Assembly: GCF_000188695.1 (NCBI RefSeq)
Contig: NW_004754895.1
Coordinates: 288,049-298,048 of the forward strand
From: Salpingoeca rosetta
Lineage: Eukaryota; Opisthokonta; Choanoflagellata; Craspedida; Salpingoecidae
Direction of reading: 5' to 3'
Length of the DNA: 10,000 nt
In this document: piece by piece, positions 8,008 to 10,000 of the stretch
Layout: each line of letters starts with the position of its first letter
Position numbering within the stretch: position 1 is the stretch's first letter
Made by a program: the position numbers and the translations under genes
The notes under the pieces: generated by a model
Seen by the model: only the letters and a program-made list of their open reading frames with translations
Told to the model about the DNA's origin: nothing
Database searches by the model: none

Positions 8008-9743
8008 GGGCGCACTCTCGCACCCTTTCACGCATTCACGCACGAAACCCATGCAACGTGCGCACCTCAAACTGGCTGATGGCGCCGTAAATCTCAATCT
8101 CGGAATCGCCATCAAAGGGAACGCGGCCTGTGAGCATCTCATACACAACAACGCCAAACGACCACCAGTCAACTTCCTTGCCGTGCACGCTCAAGCCCTC
8201 CTGGGGAAAGTGTGGAAATGGGAGAAGTGAAGGATGGGAAGACGTGAGATTATTATCGGGAAATGAGGGTGATGCAGTATTGCACGCATGCTGGAGGATG
8301 CGAGAACAGGAGTTGAGAGGGACACGAAGCATACAAGACAGCAACACACACACGCACACACGAAATACGCAAACACATGCGTGCACACATGCGTGCACAC
8401 AGGTGTGTACACACACATGCACACAGGTGTACACACACGTACACATGCGTGTACACACACACACACACATATCCAGCCCTCCACTCGCTGTAGCACAAAA
8501 CAAACACGCGTCACCACATGCCACAATTCGCAACACGAACCAGGAGCTCGGGAGCAATGTACTGGGGCGTGCCAACAGCCCGGCCGTACACTTTACCAGC
8601 GGGGTCCATCTTTGCACTGGAACCAAAATCCACCAAGCGCACGTGGCCGGCTGCGTTGATGACAATGTTGTCAGTCTTGATATCTCTGCATGAACAAGCC
8701 GTGTGGTGCAGTGAGGGCAATGAGTGCATGCACCAACGCATAGAAGAAGTACAGTGACAGAGTTGACAATCAGATAAAGTCAGTTGGAAGGACTTCTTCC
8801 GCTGATAGCCACGGTGCAAGCATGACATCAACCCGTTCAGGCCTATTGCTTGAGGAAAGACCGCATACACACGCGCACACACACGCACACACGCGCACAC
8901 ACACAGGCACGCACACACGCACACACATGCACACACATACGCACATGCAAGTACACACGTACACACCTGTGGACGAATCCCATGTCGTGGACAGCCTGGA
9001 TGGCGAGGGCAATCTCGGTGGCATAGAACATGGCTGCTCGCTCCTGTGCAAACATGTGAATATGGGTTGTGTGGCAGGAGGAAAATGCATGAGCAGCAGC
9101 GAGAGATGAGCGTGTTGACAAAGACAAACACATGCACACACTGACACGCATGGAGGACAGCAGCAGCTCAAAGCCCAAGCGTGGCAACAGGCAACTCGAT
9201 CTCCAAACTGAATCAACCAAGCATGCCCAACGAAACCCAGCCCAAAACACACTCAAGACGATTTCGTCGACACCAGCATTTTCAAACACCACGTGCAAGT
9301 GCAACAATGAACACGTGGAACGAACCGGGAAGCGGCAATCTTCTTCGCCAAGGCCAAATATCTCTGGGCGGCCGAGCAGAGTCCACAAGTTCCCGCCAGG
9401 GTGGTAGTCCATCACCAGGTACAGGTTGGTGTCGTCGTGGAAGGCATAGTGCAGCTCTGATGGCGTGGTGGTACGTTGTAGAGAGAGAGAGAGAGACGTG
9501 GTGTGTTGGTTGGAATAATGGAAGCGGCGCACAGAAGATTGCAAAATCAGCAAGCGCGGGCGACACACGAGCTTCTAGCAGTTGCGTGTGCTGTAACAAC
9601 AACAACAACGACCACTGCGACGACCACTGCGACGACCACAACAACAACAACTACTACTACAGCTGCAAGCACAACTTTTACTCACGTGTGAGCCAAGGGC
9701 TGGTGGTGGTAGCCATCAACTCTCGCTCCTCACGGAAGCGGGC
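2513..9743 (-). CDS. Citron Rho-interacting-kinase-like Ser/Thr kinase (AGC, DMPK/ROCK/MRCK/CRIK group), 5' partial
   Basis: Visible exons are 9743-9686, 9456-9326, 9043-8967, 8685-8541, 8200-8066, 7730-6612, 6329-6246 and 5992-2513 (stop TGA 2515-2513). They join in consistent phase to 1742 codons. Fragment order is kinase from helix C (1-~226), AGC tail (233-306), coiled coil (~366-716), basic/low-complexity linker, PH (~1103-1224) and CNH (~1230-1678). Catalytic residues seen are HRD (Asp90), Asn95, DFG (108-110) and APE (133-135). The glycine loop and catalytic Lys lie beyond 10000. Citron-like details are TSPW, a YHPGG hinge region, [10 protein letters not shown], and a PH strand with HPPCWVGQ. 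Human CRIK is about 2030 aa, so total length should be similar. No C1 zinc finger is found. The family acts in Rho signalling and cytokinesis; that role here is inferred. Confidence 0.87.
2708..4054 (-). other. CNH (citron homology) domain with a Ser-rich insertion
   Basis: Recognisable elements are [65 protein letters not shown] and [13 protein letters not shown]. They occur in the order seen in citron, MRCK and other CNH proteins, where the domain forms a beta-propeller that binds partners such as small GTPases. A low-complexity insert of about 93 residues (genomic 3383-3661) splits the domain. A C-terminal tail of about 64 residues follows it. Confidence 0.82.
3452..3477 (-). repeat. Coding (AGC)n tract encoding poly-Ser
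   Basis: A CTG/GCT triplet run on the + strand reads as AGC repeats in the kinase sense and gives eight consecutive Ser inside the CNH insertion. Two shorter CAG/CAA runs encode poly-Gln, at about 3927-3950 and 5458-5483. Confidence 0.85.
4070..4435 (-). other. PH domain of the kinase
   Basis: Predicted beta strands are [51 protein letters not shown], and a final helix [12 protein letters not shown]. The HPPCWVGQ element with the following strand and helix lines up with the C-terminal half of the citron PH domain as I remember it. Membrane or phosphoinositide binding is assumed from the family. Confidence 0.72.
4436..5599 (-). other. Low-complexity linker between coiled coil and PH domain
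   Basis: A basic patch ([19 protein letters not shown]) comes first, then poly-Gln encoded around 5458-5483, an acidic Asp run, and a short helical segment starting at [18 protein letters not shown]. Long Ser/Thr/Ala-rich stretches fill the rest. The basic patch followed by a short helix resembles the order in human citron upstream of C1. No Cys/His pattern of a C1 domain is present; only the single CxxC in CRYC. Confidence 0.7.
5993..6245 (-). other. Kinase intron (253 nt, phase 0)
   Basis: The donor is ACG|GTTCGT and the acceptor is CAACAG|AT. It joins AEHQST to IADLEERL within the coiled coil. It contains a perfect (TG)10 run on the + strand at 6091-6110, so the repeat reads CA in the gene sense. 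This is the one clear exception to the UG-sense rule of the other introns. Confidence 0.85.
6330..6611 (-). other. Kinase intron (282 nt, phase 0)
   Basis: The donor is GAG|GTGAGC and the acceptor is GAACAG|GT. It joins LLDRTQE to VQALGCLL and keeps the coiled-coil heptads. TG repeats begin within 15 nt of the donor in the gene sense (CA tract at 6538-6600 on the + strand). An in-frame stop is present. Confidence 0.85.
7359..7580 (-). other. AGC-kinase C-terminal tail with hydrophobic motif
   Basis: The tail begins near EPPYVPVL (PxxP type), continues with EDTSHF, which matches the DTSNF-like element of ROCK/MRCK/CRIK, and ends with YAGFTFVRE. The last is a clear hydrophobic motif, closest to the GFTY/GFTF forms of ROCK and MRCK. 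It follows the kinase domain directly within the same exon. Confidence 0.82.
7880..7938. repeat. (CA)n microsatellite, slightly interrupted
   Basis: An alternating CA tract on the + strand has a few CG and TA interruptions and abuts a CT repeat directly. Alternating purine-pyrimidine DNA of this kind can adopt Z-form under supercoiling. Confidence 0.92.
7939..8005. repeat. Perfect (CT)n microsatellite, ~33 units
   Basis: 67 nt of uninterrupted CT on the + strand, read as GA in the kinase sense. This is the longest perfect repeat in the window. Such mirror-symmetric polypurine/polypyrimidine tracts can form triplex DNA. Confidence 0.95.
8201..8540 (-). other. Kinase intron (340 nt, phase 0)
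   Basis: The donor is CTG|GTTCGT and the acceptor is CCCCAG|GA. It joins YIAPELL to EGLSVHGKE, just after the APE motif. It carries an imperfect CA/TG repeat at about 8345-8470 that mixes GTAC and GTGCAC palindromic steps. Confidence 0.86.
8686..8966 (-). other. Kinase intron (281 nt, phase 2)
   Basis: The donor is CACAG|GTGTGT and the acceptor is CATGCAG|AG. It splits the Arg codon of the HRD motif: AG from the upstream exon plus A from the downstream one. TG repeats start at the donor itself in the gene sense (CA tract 8866-8966 on the + strand). Confidence 0.9.
9044..9325 (-). other. Kinase intron (282 nt, phase 0, no in-frame stop)
   Basis: The donor is CCG|GTTCGT and the acceptor is GCACAG|GA. 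It joins EEDCRFP to [11 protein letters not shown], which restores the helix D to helix E alignment of the kinase. The unspliced frame stays open through all 94 codons but reads as Ser/Leu/Cys-rich sequence unlike any kinase insert I know. Confidence 0.85.
9457..9685 (-). other. Kinase intron (229 nt, phase 1)
   Basis: The donor is CAC|GTGAGT, the best consensus donor in the window, and the acceptor is ATCAG|AG. It joins SPWLT to LHYAF with a new Gln codon (C+AG) at the junction. A CT run in the gene sense (9480-9496) lies about 23-40 nt before the acceptor and could serve as the polypyrimidine tract. Confidence 0.88.
9595..9660. repeat. Imperfect AAC/GAC triplet repeat
   Basis: AAC triplets flank a 12-bp unit resembling GACGACCACTGC, repeated about twice, then ACT triplets follow. 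The tract lies within the 229-nt kinase intron. Confidence 0.8.
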
Positions 9744-10000
9744 CTGTCGGTCAGATGCATACACAAGAAAAAGCAATGAGATGCACGAAAGCAAGACAGA
9801 AGCATGTATGACTTCTGCCTTTGCAACTTGCGCGTTGACGACCTGCATCGACTGCGCATGCTCAATGCTTTCCCCACAACTTCACACACACACGCACACA
9901 CAAACACACACACAAACACAGACAGACACACACACACACATGCCCACACAGACAGACACAGACAGACACACACATACACACACAATTACACACAATTACA
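9744..10000 (-). other. 3' part of a further kinase intron, running off the window
   Basis: The acceptor is CCGACAG|GC, preceded by a T-rich stretch (TTGCTTTTTCTTG in the gene sense). CA-rich repeats on the + strand fill 9885-10000 and end in a tandem of the 10-mer CACAATTACA. No donor is seen before the edge. The size is at least 257 nt, within the range of the other introns, and the next exon upstream should carry the glycine loop and catalytic Lys. Confidence 0.7.

Larger units (their letters stand above)
7731..8065 (-). other. Kinase intron (335 nt, phase 0) with large GA and TG tracts
   Basis: The donor is GAG|GTGCGC and the acceptor is CCGCAG|GA. It joins YGAISQFE to ELVPSLEYP near the end of the kinase domain. 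In the gene sense the order is GA repeat, TG repeat, then about 150 nt of unique sequence before the acceptor. Confidence 0.85.
7599..9743 (-). other. Kinase catalytic domain (subdomains III-XI) across six exons
   Basis: ARFREEREL carries the helix-C Glu, then LHYAF and [11 protein letters not shown] follow as strands 4-5 and the hinge. FVHRDIKTDN is the catalytic loop, with Thr where Pro is usual. The activation segment runs from DFGSSAKM to [11 protein letters not shown]: it has no Thr at the PDK1-type T-loop site, and Gln replaces the usual acidic residue of GTP(D/E)[20 protein letters not shown] follows as helix F-G. The key catalytic residues visible are intact, so an active kinase is likely. 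Confidence 0.88.

Noticed and set aside
7819..8035. Arg-Glu and Ser-Leu repeat reading frames on both strands
   Set aside because: They are produced by the (CT)n/(GA)n microsatellite in a kinase intron, with no domain or codon evidence.
8345..8470. Repeat-spacer pattern suggesting a CRISPR-like or telomeric array
   Set aside because: The units are short degenerate CA/TG steps with no constant repeat and no unique spacers, and do not match telomere motifs.
9744..9880. In-frame extension of the first visible kinase exon to the right, with an AKAEVIHAS-like stretch
   Set aside because: It lacks the expected AMK-type lysine motif of subdomain II, and a T-rich tract and CAG acceptor sit exactly where the homology to the kinase begins (9743). 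It is more likely intron.
9981..10000. Tandem 10-mer CACAATTACA at the window edge
   Set aside because: There are only two copies at the cut edge of an intronic microsatellite, too few to call a separate element.

Overview
The window looks like nuclear DNA of a GC-rich, intron-bearing unicellular eukaryote. A choanoflagellate or other unicellular holozoan is my best guess. This rests on two things: a citron-kinase-type AGC kinase, a family I know from the animal lineage, and a fungal-like siroheme methyltransferase, which animals lack. All inferred introns are GT-AG and about 230-340 nt long. Long dinucleotide microsatellites are concentrated in introns and flanks. The organism assignment is inference and no species can be read from the sequence.

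Layout: two convergent protein genes. On the + strand, 1-553 is a 5' flank or leader, and 554-1867 encodes a uroporphyrinogen-III C-methyltransferase (SUMT) in two exons, with an N-terminal membrane anchor. The 645-bp gap 1868-2512 holds both 3' ends. On the - strand, 9743 down to 2513 is the C-terminal 1742 codons of a large citron Rho-interacting-kinase-like protein in eight visible exons. The order is kinase domain (subdomain III onward), AGC C-tail, coiled coil, basic linker, PH domain, CNH domain. Its first exons lie beyond position 10000, so kinase lobe parts I-II are not visible.

The two genes are not functionally linked. SUMT serves siroheme synthesis, and so sulfite and nitrite reduction. 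The kinase would act in Rho-dependent actomyosin control or cytokinesis. The most notable features are the kinase architecture, which lacks the C1 zinc finger, the microsatellites that read mostly as UG in the sense of each host gene, and two introns that are multiples of three and free of in-frame stops. No RNA gene, transposon, CRISPR array or prokaryotic element was seen.
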